The translations under genes and the position numbers were made by a program. A stretch of 64,000 nucleotides of DNA from Halobacillus campisalis (GTDB taxonomy: Bacteria > Bacillota > Bacilli > Bacillales > Halobacillaceae), in the NCBI RefSeq assembly GCF_030345335.1, contig NZ_JAPVRC010000003.1, forward strand, positions 62,001 to 126,000, written 5' to 3'. Within the stretch, counting starts at the first letter, position 1; every line of letters starts with the position of its first letter. Positions 17,469 through 24,972 of this stretch are shown one piece after another. The notes under the pieces are model-generated. The model had not been told where the DNA came from and ran no database searches. It was given only the letters and a program-made list of their open reading frames with translations.

Positions 17469-18488
17469 TTGTCCCTTACTGATTTTTTCGAAACGTTTTC
17501 TCAGGAAGCTCACCAATTATCGAGCAGCCTATATGGTCATTTGTCCACCCATATTGCCCACGACAAAGAATTGCTCGAGCTGTGTTCATATGCCCGCAAA
17601 GGTCAGCCTGCACCAAATTTACTGTTCGGCAGCGTTCAATTCCTTTTAAAAGGGTCAGCACACCCTTTAGCGAATTATTATTCCAATCTCACCGAAAACC
17701 CGCTGCCGCCTTCTGATGCTTTCAATCATTTCAAAGATTTCTGCCAACTTCACCAAAAGGATATCAAACAACTACTACAAAACAGACTAGTTCAAACTAA
17801 TGAAGTGAGACGCTGCGCTTACCTATACCCTTGTTTTAATTATGTGTATGATACAATACGCAAGCCATTAGCTCTTATAGAGATCGGAACGAGTGCAGGT
17901 CTCCAGTTGTTGTGGGATAAATACAGCTATACTTACGAGAAAGACTTTACCTATGTCGGCGATGAAACGAATGTACATATTACTTCAAAGATAAAATCCT
18001 CAAAAAAACCAAATATCTCACAAAACCCACCACCTGTCAGTGATCGTTTCGGGTTGGATTTGCACATTAATAGTGTAGAAAAAGAAGAAGATCTCCAATG
18101 GCTGGAAGCATTGATTTGGCCTGAACATCACGCGCGACGTCAACTCTTCCATCAAGCTGCTGCTGCAGTGCAAGCTGCCCATCTTCACCTTATAGAGGGG
18201 GATGGCGTGGACCTCTTACTACAAGTTTCCGAACGCATTTCCAAAGACTCGATTGTATGCGTTTTTCATACACACGTGGCCAATCAGATGAACGACGCCA
18301 CAAAACAAAACTTGCTGAATTCCATAGACCATATAGGACGAGAAAGAGATATTGCCCATTTATATAACAACATAGAGGATCAAAAGCTTCATCTGGATAC
18401 AATTGTTGACGGAGAAAAATCCCGGACAATTGTCGGAGGTACCGACGGCCACGGCCGCTGGTTCACCTGGGAAATGAAAACATTGTGA
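17469..18488 (+). CDS. DUF2332 family protein
   Basis: 339 residues from the TTG at 17469, which has AGAGGTG 8 nt upstream; the frame is open further back to 17352 without a ribosome site. The protein matches my recollection of DUF2332: RCAYLYPCFNYV, IEIGTSAGLQLLWDKY (resembling a SAM- or nucleotide-binding glycine loop), RFGLDLHINSV, LIEGDGVDLL and VVCVFHTHVANQM-like segments. No experimental function is known to me. The IEIGTSAGL segment hints at a methyltransferase-like fold, which is only a guess. Confidence 0.75.
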   Translation: MSLTDFFETFSQEAHQLSSSLYGHLSTHIAHDKELLELCSYARKGQPAPNLLFGSVQFLLKGSAHPLANYYSNLTENPLPPSDAFNHFKDFCQLHQKDIKQLLQNRLVQTNEVRRCAYLYPCFNYVYDTIRKPLALIEIGTSAGLQLLWDKYSYTYEKDFTYVGDETNVHITSKIKSSKKPNISQNPPPVSDRFGLDLHINSVEKEEDLQWLEALIWPEHHARRQLFHQAAAAVQAAHLHLIEGDGVDLLLQVSERISKDSIVCVFHTHVANQMNDATKQNLLNSIDHIGRERDIAHLYNNIEDQKLHLDTIVDGEKSRTIVGGTDGHGRWFTWEMKTL

Positions 18489-18600
18489 AAAAGCCATCCT
18501 CGACATTAAGAAATTCTTATAATTTCCCTTTTTTTGAAACGATCCCCTTTATTTATCGTATATAAAGTAACTCCATCAAACATGAAAGGTGGAAAGTCCT

Positions 18601-18792
18601 ATGAAATTTATATGCTTTTACTTCGGATTACTATTGACTGGAATTTTTGGAGGGCAATTTCTGATTCGTTTATTAAGGGATGGAGACTTTTTCGGCGCCG
18701 AATTCATTGGAGGCCTAATTGGAATTGGACTTTTAATAACGTGTGCTGCCATAAAAGGGTCATTCCGGCCAATTGATTCTCAACAAGATTAA
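18601..18792 (+). CDS. Small two-helix membrane protein (63 aa), unknown
   Basis: ATG at 18601 with GGTGG about 9 nt upstream. Two hydrophobic stretches (FICFYFGLLLTGIFGG and FIGGLIGIGLLITCAAI) are separated by a short charged loop (IRLLRDGDFFG). It is the first of a run of small same-strand membrane genes. No family is recognised, and an overlapping longer reading in another frame lacks a ribosome site. Confidence 0.55.
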   Translation: MKFICFYFGLLLTGIFGGQFLIRLLRDGDFFGAEFIGGLIGIGLLITCAAIKGSFRPIDSQQD

Positions 18793-18808
18793 GGAGGAAG
18801 CTGCCCCT

Positions 18809-19015
18809 GTGAAGAAATACATCATCTTTTTTATAAGCTTTCCGCTCATCTATATCGTCTTGCAAATTACATCAGGTTGGGTCCTAACCGTATTACATAC
18901 CCCGGATTTCACATCATACTCTAAAGCTGGTGATACGATGGCATCACCAGTATTATTCATCATATTATCGATGATTCCAGCCATTTACTTATCATATAAA
19001 TGGAAAACGAACTGA
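18809..19015 (+). CDS. Small two-helix membrane protein (68 aa), unknown
   Basis: GTG start at 18809 with AAGGAGG about 10 nt upstream, 16 nt after the previous stop, so the two are probably co-transcribed. Two predicted helices (IIFFISFPLIYIVLQI and PVLFIILSMIPAIYLSY) flank a polar stretch. No family is recognised. Confidence 0.55.
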   Translation: MKKYIIFFISFPLIYIVLQITSGWVLTVLHTPDFTSYSKAGDTMASPVLFIILSMIPAIYLSYKWKTN

Positions 19016-19051
19016 CCCGTCTTGTTTCATCCAGATAAACGGAATGGTACT

Positions 19052-19188
19052 ATGAACCAAAAGAGTAAACCTTTTAACGATGGAACTGACCATAACAACA
19101 AGCATAAGGGATTCATTGGATTGGATACTTTCTCGTCGTCGGAATCCTGCTCATGCTGATCTTTGCTTTGCTCGGATCCTTATTATAA
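19052..19188 (+). pseudogene. Possible frameshifted single-helix small protein
   Basis: The ATG at 19052 opens a hydrophilic N-terminus (MNQKSKPFNDGTDHNNKHKG) that soon runs into a stop. The neighbouring frame continues with IGYFLVVGILLMLIFALLGSLL, an obvious membrane helix, ending TAA at 19188. Joining them needs one frame change near 19115. The ribosome site is weak. It could be a decayed gene, a sequencing error or chance. Confidence 0.3.
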
Positions 19189-19205
19189 TTAAGGGAGGTA
19201 TGAAG

Positions 19206-19406
19206 ATGAGCCTGAACAAAAAGGTTTTATTATCACTAATTGCTTTTTCTATAGTAGTTGCCATTTTTTTAATTGGCACCCACTCCTATTTCAACTATAA
19301 GATAATCAATTATGCCAGTGACCGCTGCTATGAAGAAGGTGGAGTGCCTGATGTGGAGCAAAGCTTTTTAGCATGGAATTATTCATTCAACTGTGACATC
19401 AGTTAA
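19206..19406 (+). CDS. Small exported or membrane-anchored protein with two cysteines (66 aa)
   Basis: ATG at 19206 with GGGAGG 8 nt upstream. An N-terminal helix (VLLSLIAFSIVVAIFLIG) is followed by a short extracellular-type domain with two Cys (DRCYEEGGVPDVEQSFLAWNY, then NCDIS) that could form a disulfide. It lies 26 nt before the CHY zinc-finger gene. The family is not recognised. Confidence 0.6.
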   Translation: MSLNKKVLLSLIAFSIVVAIFLIGTHSYFNYKIINYASDRCYEEGGVPDVEQSFLAWNYSFNCDIS

Positions 19407-19432
19407 CCCCTGTACATAAAGGAGATTCTGTC

Positions 19433-19756
19433 ATGAGTGAACATCAGGTAAAAGGAAGGGAAGTTGATGCTAACACCCGCTGCGCCCATTACCACAGCGA
19501 AGTAGATATCATCGCCATAAAGTTCTATTGCTGCAGCGAATACTATGCCTGCTACTACTGCCACAAAGAATGTGCCGGTCACCCCGCCGAAAAATGGCCA
19601 AAGACAAAGCAGGATGAAACAGCGATATTATGCGGAAGCTGTAAGTATGAACTTTCCATTAATGAATATATCCATACTTCCTCATGTCCAAAATGCCATC
19701 ATCCATTTAATGAAGGCTGCAGCAGCCACTTTCATCTATATTTTGACATGACATAA
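19433..19756 (+). CDS. CHY-type zinc finger protein
   Basis: 107 residues dominated by paired Cys and His: CAHYHSEVDIIAIKFYCC, YYACYYCHKECAGH, CGSCKYEL, CPKCHHPFN and CSSHFHLYF. This is the CHY zinc-finger arrangement, which binds about three zinc ions. Stand-alone bacterial versions have no assigned role known to me. AAAGGAGA lies 7 nt before the ATG. It is followed by a strong terminator shared with the convergent thiE. Confidence 0.85.
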   Translation: MSEHQVKGREVDANTRCAHYHSEVDIIAIKFYCCSEYYACYYCHKECAGHPAEKWPKTKQDETAILCGSCKYELSINEYIHTSSCPKCHHPFNEGCSSHFHLYFDMT

Positions 19757-19795
19757 AAGAAGTCCCGCTTTGTAATATAGCGGGACTTCTTTTTC
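19755..19795. terminator. Bidirectional terminator between the CHY gene and thiE
   Basis: AAAAGAAGTCCCGCT pairs with AGCGGGACTTCTTTT. It has T tracts on both strands and overlaps the thiE stop codon. Confidence 0.9.
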
Positions 19796-20411
19796 ATAAT
19801 CGTTGAACTGCTTCCACAACATTTTCAGCTGCAGTGACTGCCGAGATAACCGACACACCATCAGCTCCTGCCGCGATCACCTCGTGCGCATTATTAACCG
19901 AGATGCCGCCAATTCCTACAAGCGGAACGTCAGGATGAAGCTGTTTTACCCGCTCGATCCACTCCACCCCAACCGGTTCCTTCGCATCGATTTTCGTAGA
20001 CGTCCCAAACACAGGCCCTGCCCCTAGATAATCAACAGAAGCAACAGCACTTCCCTTTAATTCCTCTTCATTCGAAATCGATAGTCCAATGATTTTTTCC
20101 GGGAAAAGGGATCGCAGTTCCTCCACATCGACATCGTCCTGACCGACATGAATGCCATCCGCTTCAAGAGGATCCACCAAAACGCTGTCATCATTTACAA
20201 TAAACAACACATTATGCGTCCGGCAAAGCTGGCGTAATTTTTCGCCTAGCGCCAGCTTCGCTTCCCCTTCTAGAGAGCCCGGACCTTTTTCACGAAATTG
20301 AAAAGCTGTGATCCCGCCTTGAATCGCTTCAGTGAGCACGTCTACTGGATCACGTGTGCAATTTTGACTGCCCATAATTAAATATTTTCTTAATCGGCCC
20401 GCAAATTCCAA
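19794..20411 (-). CDS. thiE: Thiamine-phosphate synthase
   Basis: 205 residues, TIM-barrel ThiE. Motifs are QFREKGPGS, the diphosphate-binding region FIVNDDSVL, DGIHVGQDD, YLGAGPVFGTSTK and VGIGGISVNN with GADGVSVISA. It joins HMP diphosphate and hydroxyethylthiazole phosphate into thiamine phosphate. The start is TTG at 20411 with AAGGGTGA 6 nt upstream. It is the last gene of tenA-thiD-thiM-thiE. Confidence 0.93.
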   Translation of the reverse strand: MEFAGRLRKYLIMGSQNCTRDPVDVLTEAIQGGITAFQFREKGPGSLEGEAKLALGEKLRQLCRTHNVLFIVNDDSVLVDPLEADGIHVGQDDVDVEELRSLFPEKIIGLSISNEEELKGSAVASVDYLGAGPVFGTSTKIDAKEPVGVEWIERVKQLHPDVPLVGIGGISVNNAHEVIAAGADGVSVISAVTAAENVVEAVQRL

Positions 20412-20417
20412 GGTTCA

Positions 20418-21185
20418 TCACCCTTCCAGCTTCGTTATATCCATTGCAAGTGCATCAATAAAACATGCAGCAAAAGTGCCCGGTCCGTTAACAGTGGTGT
20501 GTCTGGACGCTCTTTCAGCTGCCAGTCCATAAAAGCGTGCAGCAGCCATGGTTTGCTCTAGCCGCGTACCAGAAGTCGATAGACATGCCGCTAAAATTGA
20601 GCCTAACAGACAGCCTGACCCCGTTACTTTACCCAGCCATTCATGTCCAGCCTGGTTAGTCATAATTTCTTGCCCGTCGCTGATGACATCAGTCTCCCCT
20701 GTCACTAAAGCAATCGTGTTGTACTTTTCTGCCACCTTCTTAGCAATCTCTTCACTATCGCCTTCACCGACTGAATCTACGCCTTTCGTTTCTAGCGTGA
20801 TGCCTACAAGATGAGCCATCTCGCCAGCATTTCCTTTAATGGCCGTCGGCTGAACTTCATCTATGATTCTCTGAAAAGCTTCTGTGCGATAACTCGTCGC
20901 AGCAACTCCCACAGGGTCAATAACGACAGGAACGTCTTTTTGGTTAGCTGCTTTCCCTGCCAGAATCATCGCACGCAGGTGCGGTTCAGTGAGCGTTCCG
21001 ATATTGATTAATACACCGTCAGAAAGCTGCGCGATATCCGCTGCGTCTTCCTCAGCCATTGCCATTATCGGAGAACCTCCAAAAGCGAGCAGTCCATTTG
21101 CACTAAAATTCATGACTACCTCGTTCGTAAGATTATGAATCAAAGGTTTCGTCTCCCGGACTTCATTGACAAGCTTTATAGCCAT
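20418..21185 (-). CDS. thiM: Hydroxyethylthiazole kinase
   Basis: 255 residues, ribokinase-like ThiM. It begins KPLIHNLTNEVVMNFSANGLLAFGGSPIM and has IDPVGVAA, IKGNAGEMAHL, and the anion hole with catalytic Cys in VTGSGCLLGSILA. It phosphorylates salvaged thiazole. Its ATG lies 10 nt inside the end of thiD, with GAGGAGG ahead, so it is translationally coupled. Confidence 0.94.
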   Translation of the reverse strand: MAIKLVNEVRETKPLIHNLTNEVVMNFSANGLLAFGGSPIMAMAEEDAADIAQLSDGVLINIGTLTEPHLRAMILAGKAANQKDVPVVIDPVGVAATSYRTEAFQRIIDEVQPTAIKGNAGEMAHLVGITLETKGVDSVGEGDSEEIAKKVAEKYNTIALVTGETDVISDGQEIMTNQAGHEWLGKVTGSGCLLGSILAACLSTSGTRLEQTMAAARFYGLAAERASRHTTVNGPGTFAACFIDALAMDITKLEG

Positions 21186-21988
21186 TTATTAAAAACCTCC
21201 TCGCGAGTCGCGAAATGATTGGTCGGTCCACTTCCTTGTCCAAGGTCAAAAGAGTGACGGATTACTTCCGTAACGAAGTACTTCGCTTCTTCCACTGCAT
21301 CAGGAAGCGTGTGCCCCTGACCAAGAAAAGCAGTAATTGCGGCTGCGTAAGTGCAGCCTGTGCCGTGAGTATTGTTTGTATCGATCCGTTCACTTGTGAA
21401 TTCGTGTATTCTTTTACCATCATATAGGAAATCGATCGCTTCCCCTTTCATATGACCGCCCTTAATCAAGGCAGCACCTGCCCCAAACCTCGTACATATC
21501 TGTTCAGCAGCGTTCTTCATATCATCATGCGATTCGACCTCGTCCCCAAGGATATACTCAGCTTCAGGAATATTGGGCGTCACTAGTGAAGCTAAAGGCA
21601 ATAAGTGATCACGTAAATAACCACGCGATTCTTCTTCAATCAAGGCGTCACCGCTCGTCGCTACCATAACAGGATCCATGACATAAGGGGCAGGAATAGA
21701 TTCTATCCACTCTGCAATCACCTTCATCATTTCCATATTGGAAATCATACCTGTTTTCAAAGCATGGACAGGCATATCTGATGAAATGGCCTCCAACTGA
21801 CTTTTCAGGAACTCCGATGGAAGGTGGTGAACATCTTTAACTCCTGTTGTATTTTGAGATACGACTGAAGTGATGACGCTCATGCCATATGATTTCAATT
21901 CTTGAAACGTTTTCAGATCGGCCTGGATGCCGGCGCCTCCGCTTGGGTCTGTCCCGGCAATAGTAAGAGCTGTGGAGACATTTCTCAT
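21176..21988 (-). CDS. thiD: Hydroxymethylpyrimidine/phosphomethylpyrimidine kinase
   Basis: 270 residues: TIAGTDPSGGAGIQADLKTF at the N-terminus, DPVMVATSGD, TPNIPEAEYILG, LIKGGHM and the anion hole NTHGTGCTYAAAI. It phosphorylates HMP and HMP phosphate. The frame opens at 22018, but the ATG at 21988 overlaps the tenA stop as ATGA and has AAGGGG in front, so it is preferred. Confidence 0.94.
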   Translation of the reverse strand: MRNVSTALTIAGTDPSGGAGIQADLKTFQELKSYGMSVITSVVSQNTTGVKDVHHLPSEFLKSQLEAISSDMPVHALKTGMISNMEMMKVIAEWIESIPAPYVMDPVMVATSGDALIEEESRGYLRDHLLPLASLVTPNIPEAEYILGDEVESHDDMKNAAEQICTRFGAGAALIKGGHMKGEAIDFLYDGKRIHEFTSERIDTNNTHGTGCTYAAAITAFLGQGHTLPDAVEEAKYFVTEVIRHSFDLGQGSGPTNHFATREEVFNKWL

Positions 21989-22674
21989 TTCGAATTCACC
22001 CCTTTCCATTGCGGCCATTCTTCACAAATATAAGCCATCTCCCAGAACTTCCATTCCAGCTGGCAGCTTTTGCGGAATGCGTCTTTCATACGCTGCCGCT
22101 CAGCTTCTGAAGCTTCGTCGGCCACTTCATCTAAACGATTACGCATCGCATGTGAGAGCGTATCAAATTCCTCGTCAGCATAAAATTTAATCCATGGGTA
22201 AAACGTATCGTCAGGGCCAGGCTGATATTTTTTCATCAAATGTTGTCCGATTTCAAGGTACGTCCACGGGCAGGGGAGCATAGCTGCTAGAATTTCACCC
22301 AACCCTCCCAACTGGGCGTGGTACATCATGTGTTTGACGTAGTGATCAGCTGTTGGCGGCAGCGGGTAGCCTTGAAGCTCGTCATAACCTACTCCGATGA
22401 CGTCACAAAAGTTCTGGTGGGGGTGGGTTTCACTGTTCAATACGAATCCCACTTGTTCATTGAAGTATTCAATATCTTTGCGGTTAGTAGATTTTGAGAT
22501 TCCTACGCCGTAAATGTGCATGAAAGCATTCAAGTATTCGTAGTCTGCTTTGATATAATGAGCGATAGAATCGTGGGGCACATCCCCTTTCCCAATACCC
22601 TCTACGAATGGGTGGTTAAAAACAGCCTCGAATATATCATTATTTTCCCTTCTCAACATCTCTGTGAAACTCAT
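21985..22674 (-). CDS. tenA: Aminopyrimidine aminohydrolase/thiaminase II TenA
   Basis: 229 residues of the TenA family: PFVEGIGKGDVPHDSIAHYIKAD, YLNAFMH, the nucleophile Cys in AMLPCPWTYLEIG, and the C-terminal WKFWEMAYICEEW. It salvages HMP from degraded thiamin. It is first of the tenA-thiD-thiM-thiE block, with a GGAGG-type ribosome site near 22684. No TPP riboswitch is found directly upstream; the nearest is ahead of thiW, 1.4 kb away on the same strand. Confidence 0.93.
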   Translation of the reverse strand: MSFTEMLRRENNDIFEAVFNHPFVEGIGKGDVPHDSIAHYIKADYEYLNAFMHIYGVGISKSTNRKDIEYFNEQVGFVLNSETHPHQNFCDVIGVGYDELQGYPLPPTADHYVKHMMYHAQLGGLGEILAAMLPCPWTYLEIGQHLMKKYQPGPDDTFYPWIKFYADEEFDTLSHAMRNRLDEVADEASEAERQRMKDAFRKSCQLEWKFWEMAYICEEWPQWKGVNSK

Positions 22675-22774
22675 ACGTTTGGCCTCCTTATAATTTAACT
22701 ATGTTATGTCGTTGTTGATTTTTAAAGAAAAGTTATTCAACGATATGGCAGGACTGCTGATTCCGAGACATTTG

Positions 22775-22912
22775 GTGAGTGGATCAGGGCGGCGGGGAAT
22801 GGCTCGCTTTCCGTGGGAGCGCGGTGAGCTTCCTCGGACGTCCCGTCCTGCGGGATCTCACCATGCACTCTCTTCCCACAGGAGTCTTCACCATTCCCCG
22901 CCGCCCCTCACT
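22775..22912. repeat. Palindromic intergenic repeat, copy C
   Basis: The inverse of copy B. GGGCGGCGGGGAATGG pairs perfectly with CCATTCCCCGCCGCCC, and the inner boxes are CTCGCTTTCCGTGGGA, GTGAGCTTCCTCGG, CGGGATCTCACC and TCCCACAGGAGTCT. Flanks AGTGGATCA and GCTTCTCGAAAT also match copy B. It sits between thiW and tenA. Confidence 0.85.
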
Positions 22913-23052
22913 ATATATGCGCTTCTCGAAATAGCTTCATTAAGAACCTTCTTAATAATAGGTGGATAATATTACTCATGCCGTGTTTACAGCATTTTCA
23001 CTCTTAAAATCCCCTACAATTGAAAGTAGTCTCGAGCACCCCCCAATTGGAT

Positions 23053-23385
23053 GGGGGGCTTTAGAAAACGGCGAGACTCCTACCTTTTAAAAGCGGAAGC
23101 GCTTTGCTCAGCGGCGTATGGACTGGACTGAGCTGCCGGAGATAAAGGAAACACGAAGAACAAAGTGATTCGATGTTGACTTATCGTACAGAAGTGAAGG
23201 AAGTCTCAGTAGCCGCTAAGCGCTGAAGCTGGATGTAGCCCCATATCGTTTATGCAATTGATAATATTAATACCTATTATGGTGTAAGAGGTGGGATGTA
23301 CATGGTAGGTGAGATCCCGGAAGGCGTTAGCCTGAGGAAACTCACCACATGCCCACGGAAAGCGATCCTTTTTCTAAAGCCACCG
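23053..23385. repeat. Composite palindromic repeat, copies D/E
   Basis: The terminal stem GGCTTTAGAAAA (23057) pairs perfectly with TTTTCTAAAGCC (23370). Family boxes GCGAGACTCCT, GTGAGATCCCGG, TGAGGAAACTCACC and CCCACGGAAAGCGA are present, but about 200 bp are inserted between GAGACTCCT and GTGGGA. Some 160 bp of this insert (from about 23084 to 23235) recur almost unchanged, inverted, at 46710-46860. No open frame or transposase is seen. The rest of 22913-23478 shows no gene. Confidence 0.8.
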
Positions 23386-23478
23386 TCTACTCATACAAAA
23401 GTCTCGAACTACGCCTACAAGAATAGAATGCTTGTATGAATACCAACAATGAAATTTAACGGATCCTTAAATTTAAGG

Positions 23479-23970
23479 TCAGTCGAGCTGAGGTACTAAA
23501 TTGGTACGTCTCACCCTTGAAGCTACGAGCCACCCTAACAGTGCTCCGCTGACGCTGCTTACGATGAAGGATGGCAAGAAAGCAACTGCTCCCACTGAGC
23601 TGCCCATCAACACATTAGCAAAAGGCACGGCAAACATCGCCCCAATTAAACCAGAACCTACCATCTCTCCTCCAGCTGCAGCAAAAGATTTCTTGGTCCA
23701 TTTGTACATATAGCCGGCAAATAAGGCTCCGATCATTCCCCCGGGGAACGCTAATAACGTTCCCAGACCGAGCAGATTTCGCAATAAACCAATCACAAAA
23801 GCGATCACTACAGCCGGCCCAGGTCCGAGGGTTATAGCTGCCATGACGTTAACTGCATGCTGGACTGGATAGGCTTTCGCAACTCCCGCAGGAAACCAGA
23901 GCAGTTGAGCACCTAATGTACCAATCGCTACAAATACGGCCATGGTGGTCAATAAACGTGTTCGATTCAT
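23479..23970 (-). CDS. thiW: Energy-coupling thiazole transporter S component ThiW
   Basis: 163 residues with about five membrane helices. It begins RTRLLTTMAVFVAIGTLGAQLLWFP and contains PVQHAVNVMAAITLGPGPAV and LLAFPGGMIGALFAGY, the ThiW substrate-binding signature. ThiW works with the shared ECF module to take up thiazole for ThiM. The frame opens at 24006, but the ATG at 23970 follows GGGAGGAG and is preferred. It is preceded by a TPP riboswitch and terminator. Confidence 0.88.
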   Translation of the reverse strand: MNRTRLLTTMAVFVAIGTLGAQLLWFPAGVAKAYPVQHAVNVMAAITLGPGPAVVIAFVIGLLRNLLGLGTLLAFPGGMIGALFAGYMYKWTKKSFAAAGGEMVGSGLIGAMFAVPFANVLMGSSVGAVAFLPSFIVSSVSGALLGWLVASRVRRTNLVPQLD

Positions 23971-24003
23971 GAGACTCCTCCCTTCTTCATTAGAGGGAAA
24001 ACA

Positions 24004-24036
24004 CAAAAAAGCCAGATCCCGGGAAGGACCTGACTG
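24004..24036 (-). terminator. Riboswitch-controlled terminator in the thiW leader
   Basis: On the minus strand AGTCAGGTCC pairs with GGGATCTGGCT (two G-U pairs) and is followed by TTTTTT. It lies between the TPP aptamer and the thiW ribosome site, as expected for transcription attenuation when TPP is bound. Confidence 0.85.
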
Positions 24037-24066
24037 GTATAGGTAGAGTAATAGACTGATTGTCTA

Positions 24067-24158
24067 ACTACTTCCCTCCGCTGGTGTTAACCAGATCAGG
24101 TGCTTAAGAGTCGGAAAGTATTTCTTTCCTCTCAGCCCGCAATTGGGCCCCCCTAGTA
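24067..24158 (-). promoter_or_regulatory. TPP riboswitch (THI element)
   Basis: On the minus strand the aptamer consensus is complete: GGGGGGCCC, then GGGCTGAGAGG, and after a variable stem CACCTGATCTGGTTAACACC followed by AGCGGAGGGAAGTAG. GCTGAGA and CTGATCTGGTTAA...CAGCG are the conserved J and P4/P5 elements. It controls thiW through the adjoining terminator, and possibly the whole tenA-thiE block further downstream. Confidence 0.95.
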
Positions 24159-24287
24159 GTTTCTGTAAATATTTGATTGGTTTCAACTATCATAACAAAG
24201 CATTTTTGATTTGTCATTGTAAAAGGTGTAACATTTTCCATAAAAGAACCGACTAACCACTGAAACTATAGAAGGGAAAGATCCGTT

Positions 24288-24812
24288 ATGAAAAAATGGA
24301 TGGTCATACTTGCACTGTCATTAACCGCTTGTGGAACGACAGACATCAATGAAGAACCAGATTCCTCTGGAGAAGTTAGTAATGATCCCGCAGAATCGTC
24401 CTCTTTTTCTGGATTTGTGATGGACCAGAATGAAGACAGCATCCTAGTAGTAGATTTAATTGAAAACAGAGGCGGGGCACCAATTTGGGTGTCAGGAGTT
24501 GAAAAAGATATGTGGCTTGGAAAAAAAGTCGAGGTTGAAATTGACGGACCTATCGCAGAATCCACCCCCATGCAAGGCCAGGCAGGTGAAGTGACTGTCG
24601 TTGAGTCCAATCAGCCCAAAGGAGCTGATTTGAATGAGTCAGAAGCGCTGGCAAGTGCTCTTAGTGAAGTCGATCGAGGCAATGCCTTATCTGTAGAAAC
24701 CATGGAATATAACGACGAGGAAGACCAATGGACAATTAAAATGCGTTCCACTGTAACAGAAAGCGGTACGGAGAGAATAACTATCGACGACGATGACTTT
24801 GAACAGGAATGA
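24288..24812 (+). CDS. DUF3221-type lipoprotein (YobA-like)
   Basis: 174 residues. The lipoprotein signal MKKWMVILALSLTACG has its lipobox Cys at 15. An acidic linker follows, then a small beta-rich domain (FSGFVMDQNEDSILVVD, KKVEVEIDGPIAESTPMQ) that matches DUF3221, and an acidic C-terminus (IDDDDFEQE). AAGGGA precedes the ATG. It is probably anchored outside the membrane; the function is unknown. An opposite-strand frame over the same DNA lacks a start signal and is rejected. Confidence 0.72.
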   Translation: MKKWMVILALSLTACGTTDINEEPDSSGEVSNDPAESSSFSGFVMDQNEDSILVVDLIENRGGAPIWVSGVEKDMWLGKKVEVEIDGPIAESTPMQGQAGEVTVVESNQPKGADLNESEALASALSEVDRGNALSVETMEYNDEEDQWTIKMRSTVTESGTERITIDDDDFEQE

Positions 24813-24924
24813 TTTTTTAAAGCAGTCCGCTTATAAATTCCAGTTTATTGAAGATGACTACTTATTATTTAAAATTAAAGCTTTAAAAGCTTTAATATTC
24901 TAATCACCTTTTTCTGTACTCATG

Positions 24925-24969
24925 AAAAATCTCCCCAGGCCGCCGATACTTTCTAACAGCCTGAGGAGA
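24925..24969 (-). terminator. Terminator of the eutB-pucR unit
   Basis: On the minus strand TCTCCTCAGGC pairs with GCCTGGGGAGA and is followed by TTTTTC, just after the regulator stop at 24973. Confidence 0.85.
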
Positions 24970-24972
24970 GCT

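Noticed and set aside
18534-18776. An 80-codon plus-strand frame overlapping the 63-aa membrane protein
   Set aside because: Rich in Trp and Arg with no ribosome site; the overlapping frame starting at 18601 has both a ribosome site and membrane helices.
24266-24610. A 114-codon minus-strand frame over the DUF3221 lipoprotein gene
   Set aside because: The plus-strand gene has a lipobox, a ribosome site and a recognisable domain; the opposite frame has none.
24878-24899. Palindrome ATTAAAGC...GCTTTAAT as a terminator for the DUF3221 gene
   Set aside because: AT-rich, weak stem with no T run; the stronger hairpin at 24925 can serve both convergent genes.
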